From Spinacia oleracea (taxonomy: Eukaryota; Streptophyta; Magnoliopsida; Caryophyllales; Amaranthaceae): 64,000 nt of DNA. The notes under the pieces were generated by a model. That model was given only the letters and a program-made list of their open reading frames with translations. It was not told the origin of the DNA and did not search any database. Below are positions 1 to 10,987 of this stretch, piece after piece. How positions within the stretch are numbered: the first letter of the stretch is position 1; the number at the start of each line of letters is the position of its first letter. The position numbers were made by a program, and so were the translations under genes. The stretch covers positions 143,561,861 through 143,625,860 of the forward strand of contig NC_079492.1 of NCBI RefSeq assembly GCF_020520425.1, read 5' to 3'.

Positions 1-769
1 CTAGCAGCCATTGATCCTTCCACCCATGGACCGAAGAGACGTACGGAAAGGCAGTCATATAAAGGTCCTCGCCTTTCCGCTTGTTTTTGTTATTTATGGC
101 CCACCAGCCGGCCTCAGCATTCGCGTTCCTAACCAGCTCGTGCATCTCTTTGAAAACCTCGATCGACGGCTCATAGCCGAGGTAGTCACACATCCAGCGG
201 TACCCCACAACATGACGCATAGACTTCGGCGTCAGCTGGCCCAAGGAAACGTTGTATTCCTCCAGCACACGAGCGATAAACGGATCCAAAGTGAACCGAA
301 GCCCGTAGTCGAAATGATGGAGGTACACAACAATGTACTCCGGAGGAGTACGAGTCACCCTCGCATTCTTCTGCGTCGGAAGCTCGCACCAGTAACCCAA
401 GGCATGCTGAATGCCATACAAATCTTCGGCGAGCCGATGATACTTTCCTTGCTTGGCTTCCACCAACCACTTCCCACCAACGGCCACACCATCCGGGCCC
501 GGTATCTCGGATTTGTCCTCAAACAGACAAGCAAGCCTCCCCAAGGGGTCGTCCTCCTCCCACCGCCTCGGAAAGAACTGGCGAATGGGAAAGCGGCCCG
601 TCGCACCAGCCCCTCGGCTCGATTCAGCACGGTTCTCATTTCCCGAGCCCCCTTCAGCATTAACCTCGGGAGACGTTGATCTAGGCCCTTCGGAAGCTAC
701 CTTATTCTCCTCCTCACCACTAGAGGAGGACACCACACCAGATTTCTTCTTCCACCTTCCCCCAGCCAT
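1..769 (-). CDS. Antisense ORF of retrotransposon, PF04195-like (putative gypsy type transposon), partial
   Basis: Read on the minus strand from the ATG at 769, the frame is open for about 256 codons and leaves the window without a stop. The start reads MAGGRWKKKSGVV, followed by an acidic, Ser/Glu-rich linker (about residues 15-65). The conserved core then includes WCELPTQKNARVTRTPPEY, a segment YGLRFTLDPFIARVLEEYNV and GQLTPKSMRHVVGYRWM. This is the pattern of the plant domain PF04195 (Transposase_28), whose biochemical role is unknown. The ORF is antisense to the LTR at 1182-1609, so it would need its own transcript; a TATA box lies about 245 bases upstream. No frameshift or stop is seen, which suggests a fairly young or constrained copy. 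The shorter open frames on the opposite strand here are shadows. Confidence 0.75.
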   Translation of the reverse strand, partial: MAGGRWKKKSGVVSSSSGEEENKVASEGPRSTSPEVNAEGGSGNENRAESSRGAGATGRFPIRQFFPRRWEEDDPLGRLACLFEDKSEIPGPDGVAVGGKWLVEAKQGKYHRLAEDLYGIQHALGYWCELPTQKNARVTRTPPEYIVVYLHHFDYGLRFTLDPFIARVLEEYNVSLGQLTPKSMRHVVGYRWMCDYLGYEPSIEVFKEMHELVRNANAEAGWWAINNKNKRKGEDLYMTAFPYVSSVHGWKDQWLL

Positions 770-1013
770 GACAGAGTTGGCAAGCGCCGAGGATACACAG
801 AAAAGGGTAGGAGTTAAAAGAAGTGAAAACAAAGAGAAAATTACCTCTCCGGAAGAGGAAAATGCCGATGAAACAAATGAAGTCAGGTCCCGAGGCAGAT
901 TCGTAGCAAATATGCAAAGATCTGAAGAAAACACCAAATGGAATCACCGGAATTCTTAAGAAGAATGGAGAACGTTTGAGCGAATAAAGTTCGAAATGAG
1001 GAAGAAAGTGCGG

Positions 1014-1022
1014 TATTTATAG
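1014..1022 (-). promoter_or_regulatory. TATA box for the antisense ORF
   Basis: On the minus strand the sequence CTATAAATA sits about 245 bases before the ATG at 769. The spacing leaves room for a 5' leader of about 210 bases, which has a possible splice donor near 835-850 (GAGAGGTAATTTT). The match is sequence only; transcription is inferred. Confidence 0.5.
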
Positions 1023-1161
1023 GCCACGTTCTGAAAACCGCCCAACTTCCGCCCCTTAACACTTGTCAACCGTTCACGAATTCAAACCACTCTATTTTCG
1101 AAAAAAAGAGAGGGAACCTTTGGACTTCTTACAGCTGGAAACCCACCCATTTAATTCCAAA

Positions 1162-1181
1162 TGGGTTGGGTCTGGGGGGCA
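1162..1181 (+). promoter_or_regulatory. Polypurine tract (plus-strand primer) of the retrotransposon
   Basis: A G-rich tract ending GGGTCTGGGGGGCA directly abuts the TG that opens the LTR at 1182. This is the expected position of the primer for plus-strand DNA synthesis, and it identifies the following LTR as the 3' one. Confidence 0.7.
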
Positions 1182-1609
1182 TGTTGTTTGGGCTCCCAAT
1201 TGAATATCAATTGGGCTACTAAGTCCAAAGCCCAATGGCTCAATTCAACAACATCAAACCTGCCTCCACCACCAAGGCTATTCAGCCATCACCCAAGGCC
1301 CAATAGCAATAAATGACCTATGGGCATTTATTATGCAAACACTATAAATAGGCCGCCAAGGCTCAAACCTCAAGGTACGTCCAATTTATTGCCTTAAGAC
1401 TACTCTCTAGAGAACTTCTCTCTAGAATCCGAGCATTGTTCTTACTTAGGCATCGGAGGGGCTTTCCTCGGAAACACCCCCGAGGCTAGTAACATTGTCG
1501 TTGTGCAGGTGAATTCGGACAACACTAATTCAAGCTAACAAGATCTTCAACACATTTAAAAGGGCCTTCATTCGAAGCCCATTGTTCCATCCGTTTCAAC
1601 ACCGGAACA
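1182..1609 (+). repeat. 3' LTR (428 bp)
   Basis: The LTR opens with TGTTGTTTGGGCTCCC and closes with CACCGGAACA. It contains a TATA box (TATAAATA, 1343-1350) and downstream the motif-rich leader around 1380-1510 (CTCTCTAGAGAACTTCTCTC and a GGCATCGGAGGGGC block). It is flanked on the left by the polypurine tract and on the right by unrelated AT-rich DNA. Confidence 0.8.
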
Positions 1610-2230
1610 GTAGCTATTGTAAAATCATCCGAAAAGTAATTAAGTCATTACTAATTATCTCTAATAAAACAAAACGTAATCACTAATCCAATCAAAGTGA
1701 TAAGCCAGGCCGAGATTAAAAACTTATGTTAATCAATCGCATGGACTAAAAACATGTGTTAATTAAACGATAAGCTAAGCCTAAAACAAGTTTTGAATTG
1801 TGAATAACCAACTAAAACTATCAAATTAATGTTAAACCAAAACTAAATAGGATTCAGGAATGAGTTGAAGCTTCAACTAATCATGAATTATGAACGAATC
1901 CGGATTAAGAAAAGACCACGTGGGTGTTAGGTAATACTAACTAATAAGGGATTTGGACAACAAGAGTTTTTAGTGTGAATTAAAGATTTGACCATTTCAA
2001 AAAGCTAAGGAGGTGTTTGGTTAGGAGAAGTTTGAAAAGAATTTTGCGATTAAAAATCTAATTTTGAAAAAGCTCAATATATGTGAGATTTTTGCATTAG
2101 AGGTTTGAAGGAGTTGATTTAAACGGACAACTTTGTCCTAATATTGTCTAAAATTACAACTCTTATCAACCTACATTAATTCATGTCAATGTTGTCAATG
2201 GTCATTTTGTACATTAAACCACTAAGATAT
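1610..2230. other. AT-rich spacer without recognisable gene
   Basis: No sustained coding potential on either strand. A segment from about 2010 (GGAGGTGTTTGGTTAGGAG) has the style of a Tourist/hAT terminal end but no convincing partner end was found. Confidence 0.5.
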
Positions 2231-2477
2231 ATTTCCTCCGCTTAGAAATAGGTGCACTACTTTGACTTTCATTTACCAATGCATAACCTTGATTGTCGAT
2301 ATCTTTAATTACCTACTAGTAAAATTTTTTTTTTTTTTTTTTGATATTTTGAAAATAGACATTGACACTAATCCAACAACATTTATTTTGAAGCCATCGT
2401 GTAAAAGGAGAGTCAAAGTTGATATAAAAATAGTGCACAAAGTTATGATGATGCAACTATTTCTAAACGGAGGAAAT
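2231..2477. mobile_element. Stowaway-like MITE
   Basis: Inverted ends TTCCTCCGCTTAGAAATAG and its complement CTATTTCTAAACGGAGGAA bound about 245 bp of AT-rich DNA with a 20-base T run. The CTCCG-type ends and TA-rich flanks fit the Stowaway/mariner MITE family that recurs throughout this window. The short open frame inside is not a gene. Confidence 0.65.
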
Positions 2478-3442
2478 AACAACTAATTTACTAAACACTT
2501 TACACAAACCGTTAATTCAACAAGCTAATACAAACTCCTAGCACTCCACGCACCCCTTTACTATGATTACTTATATCGTAGTATGTGCTCCTCCCCTAGT
2601 GCTAGTGGGAAAGTTCTTAGCCATGAAGGAGAAGCTATAAGTTGATCTAGCCTCTCTCGAACCCGAGCTAGTGGGAAAATTCTTACCCATCCTTTCGGAC
2701 AATTTCCAACTAACAATCTAACCTTGATAATAATCTAACCTTTACACCCATTAACTTTTATTGCACCTAGCCGGTCACCAACCTGATACATCAGGTAAGC
2801 TATAGACGTGTTACACAATCATTCGTTCTAATTTATTTTTCTAAAAGTTTTTTTTGTTTAACTTCTTGTTTTCTTCCTTTCTTTTTTCCTTCTTCGTTCC
2901 ACATACTTCATTCAAGAGAAGATAATATCCACATACGGAGCAATTCACAATCATATACGAAGTAACTTCAACAAGTACATGGCTTTCTTGCAGAATTCTT
3001 TTTTGAGTTATTCTTCAGGATATAACATAATAAAAGCAAAAGGTGTTTAAAAATTACAAAACAGGAAGAATGTTCTCATATTGATTATATTGCGAAGACT
3101 TATCTAAAATGATACTGAATTATAAAATCCATAAGATGAACCCAGTTGCGAAGAATTTCCCAAATTACTAGCTAACCCATTTCCACTAACTTTATTGCTT
3201 GGGTGATGATAAAAGTCGCAAGTTGCGACAATATTTAGTTGTCGCAATCTTACGTGTCGTAGTTTAATTGGTACATATAGGCGTCATGTAAGCTATGCGT
3301 CGACATAATATTTTTACTATCAATGCAATATTTTTACTATGAAAATTTGTAAATAAGGTTCGATACAAAGAAGGAAACAAATTAGAGTATTAAGATTTCT
3401 TACCTTTATTTGTAACATATATATCAATTTCGAACTTTATTT
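2478..3442. other. Spacer, nothing recognised
   Basis: AT-rich, with no gene, tRNA or clear repeat seen. It ends at the CACTA element at 3443. Confidence 0.4.
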
Positions 3443-3639
3443 CACTACTACAAAAGGCGTGATTTTTGGACGCAAGGAGCTCGACGCTTGGGCTTTAGCG
3501 TTGGGGGAAAATTAAATTTCCGCGTTTTCTAGTCGCTTTTGGGCGTCGAGCATTTCTTCGGCTCCTTTCCGCGTCGAGAATGCGCGTGCCTTGCACGTGT
3601 GTTTTCTTGTATATTGATTTGCACGATGTTATAACCTTT

Positions 3640-4330
3640 AGCTAACAGGCCCGCTCTTAAAAAATTAAACTGCTTCCTAACTCCTAGCAGAAACCCTAGA
3701 AAAATCGTCTCACTCGATCTACTGACTGTTATGCTACTCCAATCCTAAACTCGGCGAACAACTTCTCTACTTCATCCTCTCTTCTCTCAGAGGTCCTGCT
3801 CAATCTGCTAAGCGTTTCTTTCTCCACTAAATTAATCTTCTTAATTTTGATGTTTTTTCAGTTATTTAGTTCTTGATTTGGCTGATTTTTTTTGTTCTTC
3901 TGATTTTTATGAATTAATTTTGATTAGGATTCTGATATGGTTTGACCGATTTTCGATTATGCTCAGTCTCTTGATTTCTGAAAGGTGATTATTGTTTATA
4001 CTCTCCCAATTGTTTGGAATTTTTTGAGGGAGTTCCTCGTCCATCTTTTACTTTTTTGGTGATTGTGAATTGTTTTACAGGTTGTGCAAGGGATTATTAG
4101 TGAGCTTGAATCGCAAGGTGCACTTTCGAGGAGTAATTCAAGGGTTTATATCTTCCAACATTTTTTATACCCAGGTTGGTGGAAAATTCCTTTTTCATTG
4201 AATTTTCATCTTCGATCTCATCACCCTTCACACATTAAAGAGGAGGAAACCCCGAGATTCTTCTAATTTATATTCAGTTGAGTTTTCTTCCAAATTTTGC
4301 TTCCTTGTGCTCGAATTTCTGAGGTACGCA
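3640..4330 (+). other. Gene-leader-like segment inside the CACTA element
   Basis: The stretch contains an AAACCCTAG box near 3690, a CT-rich leader (3760-3830), and a long T-rich stretch ending TTTTACAG before a short open segment at 4081-4172 that terminates at ACCCAG. It looks like a 5' UTR plus an intron/exon border of a captured host gene or of the element's own transcript. No protein family was recognised. Confidence 0.3.
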
Positions 4331-5375
4331 ATAAACTATTTCCTACTCTCCATCTTTAAACTGTCAATTTTCTGAAATTCTCATTGAGTGTTATACAGTT
4401 ATGTATAACCGTGTAGATTGAAGAATTAATTTTGTAAAGGTATGAATTATTATGTTGATTTTGATAAATTCTGACCTGGTTATCCTATGAATGTTAAGCA
4501 TCTAGATTTATTGTTGATTGATCGTTTTATAGGGATTAGTTTATTAATGCTTGTTCATTGTTTAAGGTTTTGGATTCGTTATCTTCTTGATGAATGACTT
4601 TTACAGAATAACATTTTACGAATAATTTATCTCGGTTTTAGCTAATTGATCATTTTACGAGACGTCAGTCTATCACTAGAGTTAGATCAAGTCCTACATG
4701 TATTTTTTCTAAAGAAAATCTTATCTCTTCAATTTATATACGAGGTTGTAATAATCCCAGTTTGCTTGCTAATTGATTTATTTTTCATTCTATGCAAAAG
4801 TATACTTTACAAAATAACAATTCCCAAAAAAGTTGTATATGGACTCTAGTCTCTCTATATGATGCATTGATAATTTGATATATTGTTTAATCAAGCCAAG
4901 ATAGGCAGAAAACCCAAAAGTAAATTGAGTTCCAACCCAAAAGTACGTTATCTTTGGACTTTTAGATAAAGATCAACATCTCCTTTCGTTAGACGTATTT
5001 AATATTTCAATATGAGGATGTAAATTGTTTTGAATGCATGAGGGGTACAACTAGTATATGGATTTTATGTATACTTGCCTCCGTTTTTTTTATTGAAGAA
5101 GTTGAATACAATACTCCCCAATTACAGAATACCTAGCTAGACAAGGTCCATACTAGGTGACAAGATTGTGTGTGCAGGTTAGCTCTTAATGTATGCAGGT
5201 TATATGGGAGAGTGTTTATATTTTGAGATATAACTTGTTGGTGGTAATAAAATGTGAGCTTTAGTTCTTTTGGAGAGGGAAAAATCATGATTCTGGTTCT
5301 GTGGACAATAAGCTGTAATTACTTTGTGTTGTTTATTAGTTGTTCATTCATTGTAATTTCACTTAGTGGAGTTGA

Positions 5376-5401
5376 ATATATATATATATATATATATATA
5401 C
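5376..5401. repeat. (TA)n microsatellite
   Basis: An uninterrupted alternating TA run of about 13 units lies inside the CACTA element, followed by CATACATA. Confidence 0.85.
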
Positions 5402-7884
5402 ATACATATTTGAACATTACACTGCTTGGAGTAAGGCTAATGAGAATTGTTTTTGCCTTAATACGTGCTTTCATATTGGTAATGAGAAAAGAAGCATATT
5501 ACTTTCCCCTAACATTTTTTTCATTTTCCACTATTTGTTATTCCCCTATTACTCATGAGTTGACAATCCCCTATATGCTGCATTGTTACCTTCCGTTTGT
5601 CGTTATAAAACAGAAACTGATAAGAACCTCTTACTACATTGTACCTGATGGTGATTCTTCTGTTTTCCTGATATTCTCTAGCATAGATTCCTTCATTCAT
5701 ACTCCACAAGTCCATACTAGAGTAAATCACTAAAGGATGCTCATTAGGTTTCAGTATTGAACATGCGTCAGACTCATTTTTTCTCCACCAGAAATTATGG
5801 CCTGTTTGTACCTAATTAGTTACCTCTGAAAGATTTTCGATTCCGTAAGTAACTCAGTGAATGAATTGGGAGAATAAGAAGCAGACTTATAAGACTGGAC
5901 TCTATTTTGCAATATTATAGAATTAAATATGTTGAAAACTCTTACTTCCAATTGTAAATAGCCAGAGAACTCCGGGTAACTAAAAGCCTAAACATTATGG
6001 CAAAGGGGGACATACTACTAGTTGGTCAAGTATGCAATTTTTTCTATGGGTTTTTATGCAATGATTAATTTAAGTTGTGGTTGTGAAGATATAAATTATG
6101 GATGTAGCCTCTTCACTGTGATACCTATCAACACTTGCAGTTGGGAAGATTGAATGAAGTTATTGAATTTGTAAACTCTTCCAAGAAACATAATGGATAA
6201 AGCAAAGGCCTGTTTACACAAAGCTGTAATGTTGGTCTGATCCCCATTATCCTATACGTACTATTGATCTTTATCTCTGATCTGATCTCTACTATCAGAC
6301 CCTTGCAACATTAGTTTCATCATGACCCACTTTCCCTAATTTCTTCAAAATTTCTACACAGGTTAAGTAAGATATATGCAACAGCTGCCAAAAAACAGTT
6401 GAAAGATGTAAGATAGTGTGAAAGATTAATTATCGTAATATGTCAAGAAATTAATAATTTTTTAAGTAAGCTTAGTTAAAGAAGAAAGGCAGCTGAATTT
6501 TGTTCTAAATATCTTTTCGGATTTCTTGTATCTTAGCCTGATTGTTGGTATTTCGGCCATTTACTTGATGGTGATTTTTTTCCCTGTAAGAGTCATCTTG
6601 TACGTGTGGCTTTCTTGCTTGGTATATTCTTGTTTATGTCTTCAAGTGCATTGGTTTTACATTTCAAACTTGTTTATGGTTTACTTACACTGATTAGTTT
6701 TATTTTTATGTTTATGCAGACATAATCCATGTATATAGACTACCATTCCATCACATTTCCAATCACAGATAACTAAGATTATCTAATAGAGATGTTTATT
6801 TGAATGTCTCTTCTCCTATTGTTTCCTGTCCACATCACACCCATCCTCATCTTCCAACTCAAACTTACCTATGTTTGTACCTGTTATTCTACATGTGTAC
6901 CTAAACTACCTTCCGAATATAATGATTTTGTCCACTCTATACCTGTCATAAGACCTAGATAAATACCAGAAGATAATCATTTTCTTCCTCTTTTCATTCA
7001 TTTTATGTTTTTTTAAACTCAAATCCTATTTTTGTTCTTTCATCTCAAATGTGATGGTTTGTCTTTGAGCCATCATCCTATAAGAAAGCTAAAGATCGTT
7101 CACGTTGGGTTGCTTCTATAGACAAAGAAATTCAGGCTTTAGAATCAAATGAAACAGAGTAACCTACTGATCTTCCTAAGAGTAAAAAGGCCATAGGTTT
7201 AACCTATTGATCTTCCAAAGAGTTGCACTAGAAGAACCGTTCTTCTAAGTAACTAAGGTAATGAATTCCTTCTTCAGCCATGATGAATACAAAAGAATGA
7301 ACCTACATGAAAAACTAATAGGCTAAAGTCCAAAGATATGTAAACAATTTGCGTGATTAAACAATTTATATGAAATTCTCCTCATGTTGTATTTATTCCT
7401 TCGTGGTTTTGGTTTCCGACTTAGTATGTACTTATTACATTTTAATTGTATTTTTCTTTGAAGGTCATCCAACATGATAAGGTGCAAAAGCAGCATGAAG
7501 GCCAAGACAGATGAGCTTCATATGAGCTACTACCATCGATCATCTATATTTAGTATATATAGTACATCCTAGCTAGTTAGTTAGTTTAGGTTTTAGTTTA
7601 AATTTCTTGGGTTTGATTTATGATGTTGTTTTGGACTGTTGGTTAGGATTTCGATTAGTGATATAGATGCGTGTATTTTTGGATTCTGGTTAGTAACATA
7701 CGTGTACGTACTATGATTTTAAACTACTTAAGTTTTTGTAAGTTAATTTTATTGTTAATTGAAGACCAATTATTCACAATTCAGGTTTCATTGATCTTGT
7801 GTTGCACTTTATTTTTAAAAAATTTATAATTGTGATGAATGATACTTTATATGCGATACACGAATACGTGGAAGAAAAAGCTTA

Positions 7885-8275
7885 TACAAATAAATGGACG
7901 CTTTTTGGAGTCGTGCTCATTTAGATTAAAATTCACGTCAGCAAAAACTTTTGGACGCTTTTTAGCGTCGACAAACAAAATCTTTGGACGCTTTTAGGCG
8001 TCGAGAAAATTATATATTTAAAGGTGGACATAGCGGGAAAATAATGTTTCCGACACCAATATCAAAATTCTAGACGAATAAAAGCGTCGATCCTCTCGAC
8101 GCCAGACTAAAAATGTGGACGGCAAAAGGCGACTTCAATCTCGACGATCGAAAGCGTCGAGAAAATTCTCGACTGCAATTTTCTCGACGCTTCTAGGAAG
8201 CGTCGAGAGCTAATTTCCCGACGCTTTTTATCGTCGTAAAATGGGCTAAATAGCGTCTCCAACTGACGGGTTTTG
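7885..8275. repeat. Right subterminal repeat array of the CACTA element
   Basis: At least eight copies of a roughly 20 bp motif, TTTGGACGCTTTT-GCGTCGA in direct and inverted orientation, crowd the last 390 bases (7900, 7950, 7985, 8060, 8095, 8140, 8190, 8220). A shorter array of the same motif lies at 3465-3570 near the left end. Such arrays are the TNPA binding regions in known CACTA elements. Confidence 0.75.
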
Positions 8276-8424
8276 TAGTAGTGTTTGCATCCTCATCTCC
8301 CTCATCCACCGCCACTCTTCACAATTGCATCAAGCAAATTCCCACAAATCCAGAAAAGTTGAATAAAAACTTATTCAAACGCTTCTTCGACTTCGCTTAC
8401 TCTTGGATAATGATAAGATTGTCA

Positions 8425-8650
8425 TCTTCAATATAGAGTCTTCTAATATTGAGTCACTTGGCTTCTTGGATACCTTTGTGAATAGCACTAACTTCAACTA
8501 TAAAAGCTTGAAAATGATCAGGATGGTAGGTATAGCCGTATAGGCCGTGAGAGGTTGTCCATTACTGTCTCTGATTATAATTCCGGTTGAGAAAGATTTA
8601 CAAAAACCATCAAAATTAAATTTGAAGATATCCAATGTAAAAGGATACTA
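8425..8650 (-). pseudogene. LINE RNase H (RVT_3-like) relic, copy A
   Basis: On the minus strand, frames broken by shifts and stops read STGIIIRDSNGQPLTA and, further on, FQAFIVEVSAIHKGIQEAK and YIEDDNLIIIQE. This is the order of motifs in the C-terminal RNase H domain of plant L1-type LINEs. It is decayed and non-functional. The same relic is at 15740-15990. Confidence 0.6.
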
Positions 8651-8748
8651 ATGAACCATTATTGGAGGAGGAATTTATTAACCAACTTAAGTATGTCATC
8701 CTCAACCTTGTAAATTGTAATTAAATTCGAGGTAATACTAAAGATCAT

Positions 8749-9115
8749 TTCAAATAAGGAATTTTTCACATTTACCACCTTTTAAGTTTCATGTTTTTGT
8801 ATTTACCACCTTATAAAATGTTATTTCATATTTACCACCTTAATTTTATGAAAAGTTTCGTGTTCACCACCTTTTAACGAATTTCATCAGATTTTTCATC
8901 CATGTGAACTCCACTTAACCAACTTCTTTAGCTTTCCTCATCTTTTAGTAGGTTTTCAATTGAAGAAGTTAGTTAAACAAGGTTCACATGGGCCGAAAAT
9001 TTGATGATAACCGCTAAGAGGTGGTGAATTTAAAATATTTCATAAGATTAAGGTGGTAAATACAAAAACATGAAACTTAAAAGGTGGTAAATATCAAAAT
9101 ATTATTCAAATAAGG
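8749..9115. mobile_element. MULE-type MITE with long inverted ends and an 11 bp target duplication
   Basis: TTCAAATAAGG is present at 8749-8759 and again at 9105-9115. Between them, about 50 bp inverted ends begin ATTTACCACCTTTTAAG and finish with the complement. The duplicated paralogue (about 17145) has the corresponding unfilled site, TTTCGAATACGGTAAATT, so the insertion is later than the duplication. A target duplication of 9-11 bp with long TIRs fits Mutator-like elements. Confidence 0.75.
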
Positions 9116-10443
9116 TAAAATCTAAAATGTGAAGGTTACAATGGAGTATGGACAGATGGAGTATCAGAAATAACATTTATGTTCCTTTCGCGAAAGTGTG
9201 AAACCTTCTCTTTTGACTCCCTTCTTCCCTCCGGTTTCCTCCTTTTCCCTAAAATCTCAAACCTTACTCTCAGACTATATGCATCTTTGACCCTTGGTCA
9301 AGTGTAAAATAATTTCTCTCATATCCTTCTCCTTCTTCTTCATCACTTGTCACTAACTTAACATATGTTTTAATTTAACCCTTTTTCAATTTTTTTAATA
9401 TATTCTCACCTCTAATTATATTTCCTACTATAAATTTAATATTTTTAACAACTAATAAATTTTTAATTACTCCATATGTTACATTTGATAGACTTTGAAA
9501 ATATTATTTCAATATTAATTGGCTTTGTCGGTAACTTAAAAAAAAAGCAGATATTATCGCCATTAATTATAATAAAAATAAAATGTATTTATTACAAATA
9601 CTCCATAATTAATAACACAAATTCTTATTTACAAAGGTTGTACAATAAATATTGTACATCATAGTAAAAGTTAACTCAACATGTTTAAAAGTTAAGCTTA
9701 TATATGTAAAAATTATCTATTTTTTAGTGAATTTTTTTTCATTTAAGTAAAACTTATTTCTTCAAAATCACTAATAATGTATAAAATTAATCATTTAAAT
9801 GTTTATCTATCAACTTTTTTTTACTAATATAAAAGTTAATCAAACTAGGTTAAAGTTACAAAAAAATGAGTAAAAGTTATCTTGGTGTACAATAAATTTA
9901 TTGTATACCTTGTGCGCACAAGACCTTTTGAATTAATAAAGAAAAATAAAGTAATTTGCGAAATTGAAACTAAGGGCCCATTCGGTATCACTGTCAGTTT
10001 CCAGTTTTTGGTTTTTTTGATTTTGTAAGTCATATGATTTATATTGAATTATCAACTAAAAAATAGTCATACCTATTGTAATCATGTTAATTTTGAAAAC
10101 TGACAATAAAAAACTGGAAACTACTTTTTGTGGTTTTCATATTTTGGTTTTTAGTTTTGTGAAAAACAGAAAACTGGAAACAAAAAACGATACCGAACGA
10201 GCCCTTATAAGTTAATAAGAAGACCCACAAAACCCATTCAAGACAGTTTCCACTTTTTTGCTTGACAAGGGGTCAAGAATCTGACCCAAGAAAAAAAATA
10301 AGAAGAAATTGACCTTGCTATTTGTCAACATTGTACAAATAAGAAGAACTCCACTTTTCTCAAGGTTGTTGGTGCTCCCCCTCGTCTACTGTCACTCTGC
10401 AAACACAACAAACACTCATTAACAATCAATGGCGGAGCTAAAG
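9116..10443 (+). pseudogene. RVB2 promoter, leader and first codons, split by insertions (unit A)
   Basis: 9120-9275 matches the promoter/leader upstream of the intact RVB2 gene (ACTCCCTTCTTCCCTCC and the following CT-rich leader). Homology stops near 9275 and resumes at about 10386 (TCACTCTGCAAACACA) up to the start codon region ATGGCGGAGCTAAAG (10429-10443). The intervening 1.1 kb is AT-rich inserted DNA including a MITE. Only about five codons of RVB2 remain here, so no protein can be made from this fragment. Confidence 0.75.
9971..10206. mobile_element. Palindromic MITE (hAT/Tourist type uncertain)
   Basis: The ends TAAGGGCCCATTCGGTATC and GATACCGAACGAGCCCTTA are inverted repeats, and the interior continues the palindrome (CAGTTTCCAGTTTTTGG against CAGAAAACTGGAAAC). 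A clean target duplication could not be fixed. Confidence 0.6.
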
Positions 10444-10987
10444 AGGAAGTCTTTGTCACAAGTGACTTGTGTTCATATTGGACGTAAGTGAGTAACAATA
10501 CAGAATTTGGAGTACCAATATAGAATATGTTAGTACCAATACAAATTATGTGAATACCAATAATAACACATACTTCCTCCGTCTTTTAATACTCGCAACG
10601 TTTGGACTTTTGCCACTATTCATATAATCTACTTTGACTATTCGTAGTGTTTTTTATATAAGATAAAACATAGTCATGTGGGATCTTGTTAGATTCGTCT
10701 CAATGTGTATTTTCAAAATATCAACTTTTTATAATTTTTGCATAAAGAGAATTTAAGATATAAATGATCAAAGTTATGCATTGGCATGCGTGAAACTAAC
10801 AAACGTTGCAAGTATTAAAAGACGGAGGAAGTATGACTTATATTGGTGGTATTTCTAAGCAATTTTGCATTTTGTTATTGACATATATTATGCATCGGTA
10901 CTCAAGATGATTGTATTGGATCACTTATGTCCATGTAGTCCACATGGACACAAGTCACTTGAGGTTTAGAAACCCTCGGAGCTAAAG
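10433..10987. mobile_element. MULE-like element with an 11 bp target duplication, inserted in the RVB2 start region
   Basis: CGGAGCTAAAG is found at 10433-10443 and at 10977-10987. The element between them starts AGGAAGTCTTTGTCACAAG and ends with a diverged inverted copy (GTCACTTGAGGTTTAGAAA). TIRs share CAAGTGACTTGTGT. A second MITE (10571-10832) is nested inside. The target is codons 2-5 of the RVB2 copy. Confidence 0.65.
10571..10832. mobile_element. Stowaway-like MITE nested in the MULE-like element
   Basis: The ends TACTTCCTCCGTCTTTTAAT and the inverted copy ATTAAAAGACGGAGGAAGTA bound an AT-rich core. It belongs to the same family as the copies at 38276-38539 and 50581-50842 (ACTCGCAACGTTT near the left end), but is more diverged. 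Confidence 0.75.

Larger units (their letters stand above)
1..1609 (+). mobile_element. 3' part of a Tat-lineage Ty3/gypsy LTR retrotransposon
   Basis: The element runs off the left edge of the window. What is seen, in element order, is an antisense ORF, a non-coding stretch, a G-rich polypurine tract (1162-1181) and an LTR with TG..CA ends. No gag or pol is inside the window, so lineage rests on the architecture: a large ORF in antisense orientation between pol and the 3' LTR is described for Tat-lineage elements such as Retand and Ogre relatives. The target site duplication cannot be checked because the 5' end is outside. Confidence 0.75.
3443..8283. mobile_element. Complete non-autonomous CACTA (En/Spm) transposon with TTT target duplication
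   Basis: The left end is CACTACTACAAAAGGCG and the right end is CGGGTTTTGTAGTAGTG, perfect inverted termini over the outer 13 bases. The bases TTT occur immediately before 3443 and immediately after 8283, the 3 bp duplication expected of CACTA insertion. Both ends carry subterminal repeats around a GACGC / GCGTC core. No transposase (TNPD/TNPA) was recognised in the 4.8 kb, so the element must be mobilised in trans. The interior contains a spliced-gene-like leader (see 3640-4330). Confidence 0.85.

Noticed and set aside
11-959. Plus-strand open frames of 222 and 168 codons at the left edge
   Set aside because: They are shadows of the minus-strand PF04195-like ORF, which has the protein-family pattern and uninterrupted frame. 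The plus-strand translations have no recognisable pattern.
5254-5733. 159-codon plus-strand ORF
   Set aside because: It crosses a (TA)n microsatellite inside the CACTA element, has biased hydrophobic composition, and no family pattern.
7885-8275. CRISPR-like spaced repeat array
   Set aside because: The repeats occur in both orientations with irregular spacing at the end of a CACTA transposon in a plant genome; they are subterminal repeats.
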